The notes beneath the pieces are model-generated. The model had not been told where the DNA came from. It saw nothing but the letters and a program-made list of their open reading frames with translations, and made no database searches. A stretch of 64,000 nt of DNA from Nocardioides sp. WS12 (GTDB lineage Bacteria > Actinomycetota > Actinomycetes > Propionibacteriales > Nocardioidaceae), in the NCBI RefSeq assembly GCF_014108865.1, contig NZ_CP053928.1, positions 868,001 through 932,000 on the forward strand, written 5' to 3'. A program made the translations under genes and the position numbers. This document shows positions 1-8,378 of the stretch, one piece after another; within the stretch, counting starts at the first letter, position 1, and each line of letters begins with the position of its first letter.

Positions 1-198
1 GAACCACAGCCCGCCGATGATCAGCAGCCCGGCGACGAGACCGATGAAGAAGATCACCTCGGGCTGCACGTTGATGCCGAGGATCTCGGTCGTGTCGCGG
101 GCAGGGTTCTTCTCGTCCCGGTCGTAGCCGATGCCGAAAAGCCCAGAGAGCACCACCGCCACACCGAGCAGGAGCAGGAGCAGACCGAAGATCACCAT
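1..198 (-). CDS. Small membrane protein, C-terminal part off the window
   Basis: An open frame runs from the left edge to an ATG at 196-198 on the minus strand (66 codons, no stop inside the window). The translation begins MVIFGLLLLLLGVAVVLSGL, a first membrane span. A short charged loop follows (YDRDEKNPARD), then a second span starting at about residue 48 (VIFFIGLVAGLLIIGG). This is a small two-span actinobacterial membrane protein of unknown function. It lies 9 bp downstream of the helicase gene on the same strand, so the two may be co-transcribed. I do not recognise the family. Confidence 0.6.
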   Translation of the reverse strand, partial: MVIFGLLLLLLGVAVVLSGLFGIGYDRDEKNPARDTTEILGINVQPEVIFFIGLVAGLLIIGGLWF

Positions 199-207
199 GG
201 CGGCACG

Positions 208-2580
208 CTACTCCGGCGACGCTGGTGCGTGGCGGAGCAACGCGTCCAGCAACGCGACGGCGCCGGCCTTGTCGAGCGGGTCGTTGCCGTTGCCGCACTT
301 CGGTGACTGCACGCACGAGGGGCACCCGGACACACATTCGCACGCGGCGATGGTGGCCCGCGTCGCCCGCAACCAGGCAGGCGCCGTGCGGTATCCCCGC
401 TCCGCGAAGCCCGCACCGCCGGGGTGTCCGTCGTGGACGAACACCGTCAGCACACCGGTGTCCGGGTGGCGTGCGGTGGACACGCCACCGATGTCCCAGC
501 GGTCGCAGGTCGCGAACAGCGGGAGCAGTCCGATCGAGCAGTGCTCGGCCGCGTGCGCGGCGCCCGGCAGGTCCGCCGCATCCACCCCGGTCGCCGCCGC
601 CATCTCGGTCAACACTGCGTCCGGCACCGTCCACCAGACCGCCGTGGTCGAAAGTGTCCGGGCCGGCAGGTCCAGCAGGGTCTCGTCGATGACCTCGCCG
701 GTACGCGCCCGTCGCCGGAGGTACGACGTCACCTGGTTGGTCACTTCGACGGTGCCGAGCGACAGCCGGCACGGACCCCAGTCGGTGTGCTCGTGCTCGG
801 CAGCGATCGTGATGTCGGTGATGTCCCGCGCCGATGTGGTGTGGTCGACCTCGACCCGCCGCATCGTGGCGACGTGGTCCTCGAGGTCGAGCTCCTCGAC
901 CAGCCAGGTCTCGCCGCGGTGCAGGTAGATCGCACCGGTGTGGGCGGTGCCGTGGGCCCGGCCGCCGTCGACGGTGCCGACCACGCGGCCGGTCCCGGCC
1001 TCCATCAGTTGCACCTGCTGTCCGCCGGTGGAGCGGATGTCGGCGAGATCGGCAGCGCGTGATCCGTCGGTCCAGAACCAGCCCGGGGCGCGGCGCCGTA
1101 ACAATCCCTGGGCGACGAGCGACCCCAGCACTTCCCGCGTCCGCGGCCCGAACATCTCGAAGTCGTCCATGGTCACCGGCAACTCCTGCGCCGCGGCGCA
1201 CAGGTGCGGACCCAGGACGTACGGGTTGTCGGTGTCGAACACCGTGCCCTCGACGGGTCGTCCCAGCAGTGCTTCCGGGTGGTGGACGAGGTAGGTGTCC
1301 AGCGGGTCGTCGCGCGCGATCAGCATCCCGAGGGCGCCGCCGCCGTCGCGCCCGGCCCGGCCGACCTGTTGCCAGAAGGCGGCCCGCGTCCCGGGGTAGC
1401 CCGTGATGAGGACGGCGTCCAGCCCGCTGACGTCGATGCCGAGCTCGAGCGCGTTGGTCGCGGCCATGCCGAGCAGTCGTCCGCTGCGCAGCGCCTCCTC
1501 GAGGGCACGGCGCTCCTCCGGGAGGTAGCCACCGCGGTAGGAGTCGATGCGTCCGACGAGGGACGGATCGACCTCGGCCACCAGTTCGCCAGCCCGTCGG
1601 GCCACGGTTTCGACGCCGCGGCGGGATCGCACGAAGGCGAGGGTCCGCACGTCCTGCACCACCAGGTCCGCCAGCAGGTCGGCCGTCTCTGCGGTGGCCG
1701 GCCGCCTCACCGGCGCCCCGTGTTCTCCTGTGTACGACGTCAGGGGCGGCTCCCAGAGCCCCACGGCCAGCTCGCCCCGCGGCGACCCGTCTGCGGTCAC
1801 CGCCGTGACGTCGAGCCCGAGCATCCGGCGCGCCGTGATCTCCGGGTCGGCGACCGTGGCGGACGCGAGGATGAAGACCGGCGAGGCGCCGTACGACGCA
1901 CAGATCCGCCGCAGACGTCGCACGATCTGCGCGACGTGTGCCCCGAACACGCCGCGGTAGTGATGGCACTCGTCGATGACGACGTACTGAAGCGACCGGA
2001 AGAAGGGCGCCCACCGCGCATGTCCGGGCAGGAGCGACCGGTGCAACATGTCGGGGTTGGTCAGGACGTATTCGGCGTGCTCGCGCGTCCACTCACGTTC
2101 CTCGGCGGTGCTGTCGCCGTCGTGCGTCGCCACGCGGACGTCGAGACCCAGGTCGCGGATCGCCGCCCACTGGTCATGGGCCAGCGCCTTGGTCGGCGCG
2201 AGGTAGAGGACCGATGCGCCGCGCTGGCCCCGCGAGCCACGGGCCGCGCGGACAGCGGAGAGCGCAGGAAGCAGGTACGCGAGTGACTTCCCGGACGCCG
2301 TACCCGTCGCCACCACGACGTGCTCGCCGCGGTGCGCCGCTTCGGCGACCGCCACCTGGTGCGCCCAGGGCCGCGCTACCCCCCTCGCTGTGTACGACGC
2401 CACGACGGTTGCGTCCGCCCAGGCTGGCCAGTCGCCGCTGATGGCCGGGCGGGCCGGGATCTGTTCGAGATGTGTCAGCCGGTCGGCCCGCCCGGGGCCT
2501 GCGGTGAGGCTGGCCATCAGGGCGGCGGGATCGCGTCGCGCCGACCCGGAACGGATCGGGGTGTCGGGCTGCGCGGTCAT
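208..2580 (-). CDS. DEAD/DEAH-box helicase with C-terminal Cys cluster (YprA/MrfA-like, DUF1998)
   Basis: A 790-residue superfamily 2 helicase. The Walker A motif ATGTASGKS is at residues 91-99, motif Ia (APTKALAHDQ) near 128 and the motif II variant DECHH at 203-207. A helicase C domain follows with GRAGRDGGG. The C-terminus carries a four-Cys cluster of the type CxxxCxxCxxxxxC (within CECVSGCPSCVQSPKC), typical of the DUF1998/MrfA architecture. Family members unwind DNA in 3'-5' direction, and Bacillus MrfA acts in mitomycin C repair. The specific role here is inferred from family. The length is normal for actinobacterial members. The gene ends 9 bp before the small membrane protein. Confidence 0.9.
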   Translation of the reverse strand: MTAQPDTPIRSGSARRDPAALMASLTAGPGRADRLTHLEQIPARPAISGDWPAWADATVVASYTARGVARPWAHQVAVAEAAHRGEHVVVATGTASGKSLAYLLPALSAVRAARGSRGQRGASVLYLAPTKALAHDQWAAIRDLGLDVRVATHDGDSTAEEREWTREHAEYVLTNPDMLHRSLLPGHARWAPFFRSLQYVVIDECHHYRGVFGAHVAQIVRRLRRICASYGASPVFILASATVADPEITARRMLGLDVTAVTADGSPRGELAVGLWEPPLTSYTGEHGAPVRRPATAETADLLADLVVQDVRTLAFVRSRRGVETVARRAGELVAEVDPSLVGRIDSYRGGYLPEERRALEEALRSGRLLGMAATNALELGIDVSGLDAVLITGYPGTRAAFWQQVGRAGRDGGGALGMLIARDDPLDTYLVHHPEALLGRPVEGTVFDTDNPYVLGPHLCAAAQELPVTMDDFEMFGPRTREVLGSLVAQGLLRRRAPGWFWTDGSRAADLADIRSTGGQQVQLMEAGTGRVVGTVDGGRAHGTAHTGAIYLHRGETWLVEELDLEDHVATMRRVEVDHTTSARDITDITIAAEHEHTDWGPCRLSLGTVEVTNQVTSYLRRRARTGEVIDETLLDLPARTLSTTAVWWTVPDAVLTEMAAATGVDAADLPGAAHAAEHCSIGLLPLFATCDRWDIGGVSTARHPDTGVLTVFVHDGHPGGAGFAERGYRTAPAWLRATRATIAACECVSGCPSCVQSPKCGNGNDPLDKAGAVALLDALLRHAPASPE

Positions 2581-2707
2581 CTGACCAGTGTCGCAAGCGG
2601 GCCCGACATCGTCGCCCCCGCGGGCCGGAGGTTCGGTGGACTTCGTGCGCGGTCATGGCAGGCATGGTTTGATTGGGCGCAACTGCCAAACGTAGGAATA
2701 TCCCGGG

Positions 2708-3049
2708 GTGAGGGTCGTGAATCTGACACTGTCGACGCGCGAGGTCGGTGCGCGCACCGTCATTGCCGTGGGTGGCGAGATCGACGTCTACACCGCGCCC
2801 AAGCTCAGGGACACGATCACAGAGCTCGTGGCCGGGGGTACCTACCACCTGGTCGTCGACATGGAGGCGGTCGAGTTCCTCGACTCCACCGGTCTCGGGG
2901 TCCTCGTCGGCGGGTTGAAGAAGGTGCGTGCACACGACGGCTCACTCGAGCTCGTCTGCAACGCAGACCGTCTCCTCAAGATCTTCAAGATCACCGGACT
3001 GGCGAAGGTCTTCGTCATCCACAGCTCCGCCGACGCCGCGCTGGCCTGA
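2708..3049 (+). CDS. STAS-domain anti-sigma factor antagonist
   Basis: A 113-residue single-domain STAS protein of the SpoIIAA/RsbV/BldG type. The phospho-acceptor serine lies in [10 protein letters not shown] (near residue 59), and the amino-terminal strand and [12 protein letters not shown] segment fit the family. Such proteins bind anti-sigma kinases when unphosphorylated and free a sigma factor. No partner kinase or sigma gene is next to it. The gene starts with GTG at 2708; a GTG three codons on is an alternative. It is divergent from the helicase gene, with 127 bp between them. Confidence 0.9.
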   Translation: MRVVNLTLSTREVGARTVIAVGGEIDVYTAPKLRDTITELVAGGTYHLVVDMEAVEFLDSTGLGVLVGGLKKVRAHDGSLELVCNADRLLKIFKITGLAKVFVIHSSADAALA

Positions 3050-3078
3050 GGCCGGGTTCGCCGTTTTGGCGAAACCTT

Positions 3079-3157
3079 TGTGACACGGGTCACACCCCTC
3101 CCCTTTTCCCCCTGCGACTCTGCGTAGACTCCGGCACGTTCTATGACCTGGGTCACA
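3079..3157 (+). promoter_or_regulatory. Two CRP/GlxR-type operator-like sites upstream of hppA
   Basis: A TGTGA-N6-TCACA palindrome, a full match to the CRP consensus, occupies 3079-3094. A second copy with one changed base (TATGA-N6-TCACA) occupies 3142-3157. The centres are 63 bp apart, about six helical turns, and both lie before the hppA start at 3193. Actinobacterial GlxR/CRP regulators use this type of site. Binding is inferred from the sequence only. Confidence 0.5.
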
Positions 3158-3192
3158 TGGCCCGTACCTGAACTTCACCAGGAGGCAGTCGC

Positions 3193-5547
3193 ATGCCCCG
3201 TCCGTTCGTTGTGGATGTCGAAGTCACCGGCGGCGATCTCGCCCTGGTCTCCGTCGTCGCCGTCATCTCCCTTGGCTGTCTGGCCATGGCGGTCCTGTTC
3301 AGATCCGAAGTGCTCCGGGCGGGTGAGGGCACCCCGAACATGCAGCGGATCGCCCAAGCCGTGCAGGAGGGCGCGAACGCCTACCTGACCCGGCAGTTCC
3401 GCACGCTCGCCGTCTTTGCGGCGATTGCGTTCTTCGTGCTGCTGGCGCTGCCGGCGCACACCGCCGATGACGGGTCGGGGTTGCAGTCGGAGTGGGCGGT
3501 GCGGATCTTCCGCTCGGTCTTCTTCCTCGTCGGCGCCGGGTTCTCCGGTGCGGTCGGCTACCTGGGCATGGGCCTCGCCGTTCGCGCGAACCTGCGCGTG
3601 GCTGCGGCCGCCAACGACCAGGGCCGCGACGTGGCGATGAACATCGGCTTCCGGACGGGCGCCTTCGTCGGCATGCTCACCGTCGGTCTGGGGCTCCTGG
3701 GCGCGAGCGTCGTGGTGATCGTCTTCCAGTCGACGGCACCCAACGTGCTCGAGGGCTTCGGCTTCGGTGCCGCGCTGCTCGCCATGTTCATGCGTGTCGG
3801 TGGCGGCATCTTCACCAAGGCCGCTGACGTCGGCGCCGACCTGGTCGGCAAGGTCGAGCAGAACATCCCCGAGGACGACCCCCGCAACGCCGCGACGATC
3901 GCGGACAACGTGGGCGACAACGTCGGCGACTGTGCCGGCATGGCTGCCGACCTCTTCGAGTCGTACGCCGTCACCCTGGTCGCCGCGCTGATCCTCGGCT
4001 CGCAGGCGTTCGGCGATAAGGGCCTCGTGTTCCCGCTGATCGTTCCCGCCATCGGTGCGCTCTCCGCGATCGTCGGCGTCTACCTCACCAAGCCGCGCGC
4101 TGGTGAGAGCGGCCTGAAGACGATCAACCGGGCCTTCTACGTCTCCGCGGCCGTCGGTGCCGTCGGCAGTGCGATCGCCGCGTTCGTCTACCTCCCGAGC
4201 AAGTGGAGCGAGCTCAACGGTGGCGGTTCGGTGCTCGACGAACTCCTCGGCAGCGATGTCCCCGGCATCAGCCCGGCCGTGTTCGCCGCCGGTGCCGTCA
4301 CGATCGGCATCGTGCTCGCGGCCGCGATCCTCGCGCTCACGGGCTACTTCACCGGCACCGAGTTCCGTCCGGTCAAGGACGTCGGCAAGACCTCGCTCAC
4401 CGGTGCGGCGACCGTGATCCTCTCGGGTCTCTCGGTCGGCTTCGAGTCGGCGGTCTACACCGCGATCGTCATCGGGTCCGCCGTCTTCGGTGCCGCCCTG
4501 TTGGCGGGTGGCTCGACCACCCTCGCGCTGTTCGCCGTCGCCCTGGCCGGTTGCGGCCTGCTCACCACGGTCGGCGTCATCGTCGCGATGGACACCTTCG
4601 GTCCGGTCTCGGACAACGCGCAGGGCATCGCCGAGATGTCGGGCGACGTCAGCGAAGAGGGCGCCAAGATCCTCACCGAGCTCGACGCCGTCGGCAACAC
4701 GACCAAGGCCATCACCAAGGGCATCGCCATCGCCACGGCCGTACTCGCCGCGAGCGCGCTGTTCGCGTCGTACGCGCAGTCGGCGTTCGACTCGCTGCTC
4801 GAGGCCCAGGGCGTCGACACCGATGCCGCGGGCGACGTACTCGCCAGCTTCCTGGTCCTCGACGCGAAGCTGATCGTCGGCACCCTGCTCGGCGCCAGCG
4901 TGGTGTTCCTCTTCTCGGGCCTTGCGATCAACGCCGTCGGCCGTGCTGCCGGCGCCGTGGTCATGGAGGTACGACGCCAGTTCCGCGACATCCCCGGAAT
5001 CATGGAGGGCACGGCCCGTCCGGAGTACGGCAAGGTCGTCGACATCGTGACCCGCGACTCGCTGCGCGAGCTGGCCACGCCGGGCATCCTCGCGATCCTG
5101 GCTCCGGTCGCCGTCGGCTTCGGCCTCGGCGTGGGTCCGCTGGCGGGCTTCCTGGTCGGCGCGATCGCGACCGGCACGCTGATGGCGGTCTTCCTCGCCA
5201 ACGCGGGTGGCGCGTGGGACAACGCGAAGAAGCTGGTCGAGGACGGCAACCACGGTGGCAAGGGATCGCCGGCCCACGAGGCCACGATCATCGGTGACAC
5301 CGTCGGTGACCCGTTCAAGGACACCGCCGGCCCCTCGATCAACCCGCTGCTCAAGGTGATGAACCTCGTGTCGCTGCTCATCGTCGGCGCGATCATCAGC
5401 CTGTCGTACGGCGAGAGCGAGAACGACGTCGTCCGGATCCTCATCGCCGCAGCGGCGGCGACGGGCATCTTCGCCGCCGTCTACATCTCGAAGCAGCGGG
5501 TCTCGACGATCGGTGAGGAAGCACCGGCCGCGGTCGAGTCCGTCTGA
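3193..5547 (+). CDS. hppA: Membrane-bound proton-pumping pyrophosphatase, K+-independent type
   Basis: A 784-residue polytopic membrane protein that hydrolyses cytoplasmic pyrophosphate and pumps protons outward. The acidic substrate-binding motif DNVGDNVGDCAGMAADLFES begins at residue 238, preceded by DVGADLVGKVEQNIPEDDPRN. The C-terminal repeat of the acidic motif is GDTVGDPFKDTAGPS. The segment GNTTKAITKG at 501-510 has Lys at the position that is Ala in K+-dependent enzymes, which indicates the K+-independent class. The ATG at 3193 is preceded by AGGAGG at good spacing. A very long antisense frame across this gene is a coding shadow. Confidence 0.97.
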   Translation: MPRPFVVDVEVTGGDLALVSVVAVISLGCLAMAVLFRSEVLRAGEGTPNMQRIAQAVQEGANAYLTRQFRTLAVFAAIAFFVLLALPAHTADDGSGLQSEWAVRIFRSVFFLVGAGFSGAVGYLGMGLAVRANLRVAAAANDQGRDVAMNIGFRTGAFVGMLTVGLGLLGASVVVIVFQSTAPNVLEGFGFGAALLAMFMRVGGGIFTKAADVGADLVGKVEQNIPEDDPRNAATIADNVGDNVGDCAGMAADLFESYAVTLVAALILGSQAFGDKGLVFPLIVPAIGALSAIVGVYLTKPRAGESGLKTINRAFYVSAAVGAVGSAIAAFVYLPSKWSELNGGGSVLDELLGSDVPGISPAVFAAGAVTIGIVLAAAILALTGYFTGTEFRPVKDVGKTSLTGAATVILSGLSVGFESAVYTAIVIGSAVFGAALLAGGSTTLALFAVALAGCGLLTTVGVIVAMDTFGPVSDNAQGIAEMSGDVSEEGAKILTELDAVGNTTKAITKGIAIATAVLAASALFASYAQSAFDSLLEAQGVDTDAAGDVLASFLVLDAKLIVGTLLGASVVFLFSGLAINAVGRAAGAVVMEVRRQFRDIPGIMEGTARPEYGKVVDIVTRDSLRELATPGILAILAPVAVGFGLGVGPLAGFLVGAIATGTLMAVFLANAGGAWDNAKKLVEDGNHGGKGSPAHEATIIGDTVGDPFKDTAGPSINPLLKVMNLVSLLIVGAIISLSYGESENDVVRILIAAAAATGIFAAVYISKQRVSTIGEEAPAAVESV

Positions 5548-5589
5548 ACCGAAAGGCTCACCGGCGACGGGGAGCGCGGGGCCACTAGC

Positions 5590-7104
5590 GTGGTCCCCGT
5601 GCTCCCCGTCGCCCTCGCCGCCCCGCTCCGTGAAGCCCTGCTCGCTGCCGACTTCACCTACGACGCCATCAGCGAACTGCTCGGGGCGGAGGCCCACCAG
5701 GCGTTGTCCCGCAACGAGACGACACCCGGCCTTCGTCGTACGACGAACGACGACCCGCTCGCGACGCTGATCCGGCTGTTCCTGCTCCAGGCCGTGGTCC
5801 CGACCTCCGCTGCCGAGCGTGCGCTGCCCGGGTTGGTGGACCGGCTGGTCAACGCAGGTTTCCTGGCCCAGAGCGTCGGCGAGGTCGCGGCCCGGCTCGA
5901 CGTCCGGCCCTACGGCTCCGAGCAGGGCGACCTGTGGGTTGTGAGCGACCTGACGCCCGGCCTGAACGGCATCGCGACGTCGGTCACCGGTGACTACGTG
6001 CTCGGCATCAGCCCTGCCTCGTCCAGCCTGGCCCAGTTGACCGTCCGGCACGACGTCGGCACCTCACTGGACCTCGGCACCGGATGTGGCGTGCAGGCGC
6101 TCCACCTCGCCACGCACAGCGACCGTGTGGTCGCCACCGACGTCAACCAGCGCGCGCTCGCGATCGCCCGCTTCAACGCGGCGCTCAACGACGTCGACGA
6201 CATCGTCGAGGTGCGCGACGGCTCCTTCTTCGCGCCGGTCGCCGGTGAGCGGTTCGACCTGATCGCCACCAACCCGCCGTTCGTGATCTCGCCCGCCAGC
6301 GGTGAACGCCTCGTCTACCGCGACTCCGGCCTCCCCGGCGACCAGGTCGTCGAGCACATCGTCCGCCGCGCGCCCGACCACCTCAACGACGGCGGTTGGT
6401 GCCAGATCCTTGCGAACTGGGTCATCGAGACCGGCCGCCCGTGGGACGAGCGCCTCGGCACCTGGCTGCCCGAGGAGTGCGACGCGCTGGTCGTCCAGCG
6501 CGAGGTGCTCGACCCGGCGTCGTACGTCGAACTGTGGCTCAAGGACGCCGGCCACCACCCCTCCACCGGTGGCGACCCGGCGCAGTACGCCGAGCGCTAC
6601 GACACCTGGCTCTCGTGGCTGGAGCAGCAGGGTGTCGGCGGCATCGGCTTCGGCTGGATCAACCTGCGCCGCCGCGCCGACGTCGTCCCGGGTGCTCTCG
6701 TGCGTGACCTCCTCGAGTGGCCGTACGACGTCGAGCAGCCCATCGCCCCGGCGATCGCCGACTGGGCGGGCTCGGCCCTGGCCGCCCAGTTGATCGGGCC
6801 CGACACGCACCTCGTGCTGCGCGAGGACGTCCTCCAGGAGACGAGTGGCCCGGTCGGTGTCGAGGATCCGGCGACGATCGTGCTGCGCCAGCAGCGCGGC
6901 TTCCGTCGCGCCCGGCAGGTCGACACCGTGGTCGCAGCGGTCGCGGGTGCCTGTGACGGCGACCTGGCCGTGGGGCCGCTCGTCGACGCCGTCGGCCAGT
7001 TGCTGGAGCGTGATGCGGCCAGCCTGCAGGAGGTCTACCTCCCCGAGCTCGCCGAACTGGTCGCTGAGGGCTTCCTCACGCCGACTGGTGCTGCCGCGGA
7101 CTAG
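5590..7104 (+). CDS. Class I SAM-dependent methyltransferase
   Basis: A 504-residue protein with a non-catalytic N-terminal half and a Rossmann methyltransferase core. Motif I is LDLGTGCGVQALHL, the acidic end of strand 2 is in VVATDVNQRAL, and motif IV is ATNPPFVIS. The NPPF motif suggests N-methylation of a nucleic acid base or a protein glutamine, as in HemK/RsmC-like enzymes. Actinobacteria have a conserved protein of this size and layout with no assigned substrate. It starts with GTG 42 bp after hppA; a second GTG three codons later is possible. Confidence 0.85.
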   Translation: MVPVLPVALAAPLREALLAADFTYDAISELLGAEAHQALSRNETTPGLRRTTNDDPLATLIRLFLLQAVVPTSAAERALPGLVDRLVNAGFLAQSVGEVAARLDVRPYGSEQGDLWVVSDLTPGLNGIATSVTGDYVLGISPASSSLAQLTVRHDVGTSLDLGTGCGVQALHLATHSDRVVATDVNQRALAIARFNAALNDVDDIVEVRDGSFFAPVAGERFDLIATNPPFVISPASGERLVYRDSGLPGDQVVEHIVRRAPDHLNDGGWCQILANWVIETGRPWDERLGTWLPEECDALVVQREVLDPASYVELWLKDAGHHPSTGGDPAQYAERYDTWLSWLEQQGVGGIGFGWINLRRRADVVPGALVRDLLEWPYDVEQPIAPAIADWAGSALAAQLIGPDTHLVLREDVLQETSGPVGVEDPATIVLRQQRGFRRARQVDTVVAAVAGACDGDLAVGPLVDAVGQLLERDAASLQEVYLPELAELVAEGFLTPTGAAAD

Positions 7105-7136
7105 ACCTGTCCCGCCCGTGATGCACACTTGACCCC

Positions 7137-8234
7137 GTGACGAACGCAGGCTGGTACCCCGACCCCGCAGGCGCGCCCGACACCTACCGCTACTGGGATG
7201 GTCAGTCGTGGAGCCAGATGACCACGAGCCACCCGCCGGCTGCTGAGCAGCAGGCGCCGCCGCAGGTTCCTCAGCAACCGCAGCGGCCCACGCCGCCGGC
7301 AGCGGCGGCCACGCAGTTCCCGCCGCAGCAGCCGCACCAGCCGCAGCAACCGAACCAGGGCGGGTACGGCGCCGTACCCCAGCCGCCGACGCCGGCCCCC
7401 GGGTACGGCTACGGCCAGCAGCAGTGGAGCCCCATGCCCACCGGCGGCAGCAGCGGCGGTGGCAGCGGCAAGACCATCGGCATCGTGATCGCCGCGGTCC
7501 TCACCCTCGTCCTTCTCGGCGTGGGCGGCTTCTTCGGCGTCCGCGCTCTCACCGGTGACGACGACGGCGACAAGTCCGCCGCCGACCCGACCAGCGAGTC
7601 CTCCTCCGACGAGACCGATTCGACCGAGGGGAGCGACCCCACGGAGTCGGGGGATCCGACCGAACTTCCCACGAACAGCGTTGCCCCGACGGGGATCCAA
7701 TGCACGGGCGGAGCCCCCGAACCGGCGGCGGATCCGGGTGCGACGCCCGCGACGATCACCGGCGGCGGGCTGACGATTCCGGTGCCCACCGGCTACACCG
7801 TCGACGTCCGGCTCTCGCCGCCGCACAGCTTCGCGGACGGGGTGCTGGTCGCCTACAAGTCCGTCGAGGAGAACTGGATCACCGAGTTCGCCGTGGGAGG
7901 CCTTCCGCGCGCCAACGGCTTCACTGATGTCGCCGATGCGGCCGAGATCATCATGAAGTGCCTCACGGCCAACGACTCCATCTACGAGGGATTCAGCGAG
8001 CGTAAGGACCTCACGAGCGAGGCGATCACGGTCGGCGGCAAGCCGGCGTACCGGATCACTTCGGAGATCAGGGTGGACAACCCGGAGGTCGTGGCGGAGG
8101 GCGACGTCACCTCGGTGATCGTCGTGGACACCGGCGGCACCTCGTACGGCCTGTTCCTCGGCGTGGCCACCATCGGTGAGCCGACCAGCATCGCTCTGGT
8201 CGAGAGCCAGATCAAGGCCATCAAGGTCGGCTGA
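7137..8234 (+). CDS. DUF2510-domain membrane protein with Pro/Gln-rich linker
   Basis: A 365-residue protein. Residues 4-27 form the DUF2510 motif (GWYPDPAG..YRYWDGQSW), a small domain on actinobacterial membrane proteins. A long Pro/Gln-rich cytoplasmic linker follows. One membrane span (about 115-135, IGIVIAAVLTLVLLGVGGFF) leads into an acidic Ser/Thr/Glu-rich stretch and an extracytoplasmic domain of about 190 residues with a Cys in GIQCTGG. Function is unknown. The layout resembles actinobacterial surface-exposed sensor or DUF4352-like proteins, but I cannot assign the outer domain. Confidence 0.8.
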   Translation: MTNAGWYPDPAGAPDTYRYWDGQSWSQMTTSHPPAAEQQAPPQVPQQPQRPTPPAAAATQFPPQQPHQPQQPNQGGYGAVPQPPTPAPGYGYGQQQWSPMPTGGSSGGGSGKTIGIVIAAVLTLVLLGVGGFFGVRALTGDDDGDKSAADPTSESSSDETDSTEGSDPTESGDPTELPTNSVAPTGIQCTGGAPEPAADPGATPATITGGGLTIPVPTGYTVDVRLSPPHSFADGVLVAYKSVEENWITEFAVGGLPRANGFTDVADAAEIIMKCLTANDSIYEGFSERKDLTSEAITVGGKPAYRITSEIRVDNPEVVAEGDVTSVIVVDTGGTSYGLFLGVATIGEPTSIALVESQIKAIKVG

Positions 8235-8378
8235 ACGGGACCTGTTCTGCTGCCCAGGTTGGATGCCGAACGCAGACGGACTGGACACGACCCGCTACCG
8301 TGATCGGCCGTAGAGCCCATCATGGGTGACGAGTTCGCCCCTCCAGTGGCAACCAATGCAGCAGAGAAGGTTTCAGCA

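Noticed and set aside
3175..6051. 958-residue open frame antisense to hppA and the methyltransferase start
   Set aside because: The product is Arg/Asp/Gly/Glu-rich low-complexity sequence typical of the antisense frame of high-G+C genes; hppA on the plus strand is unmistakable.
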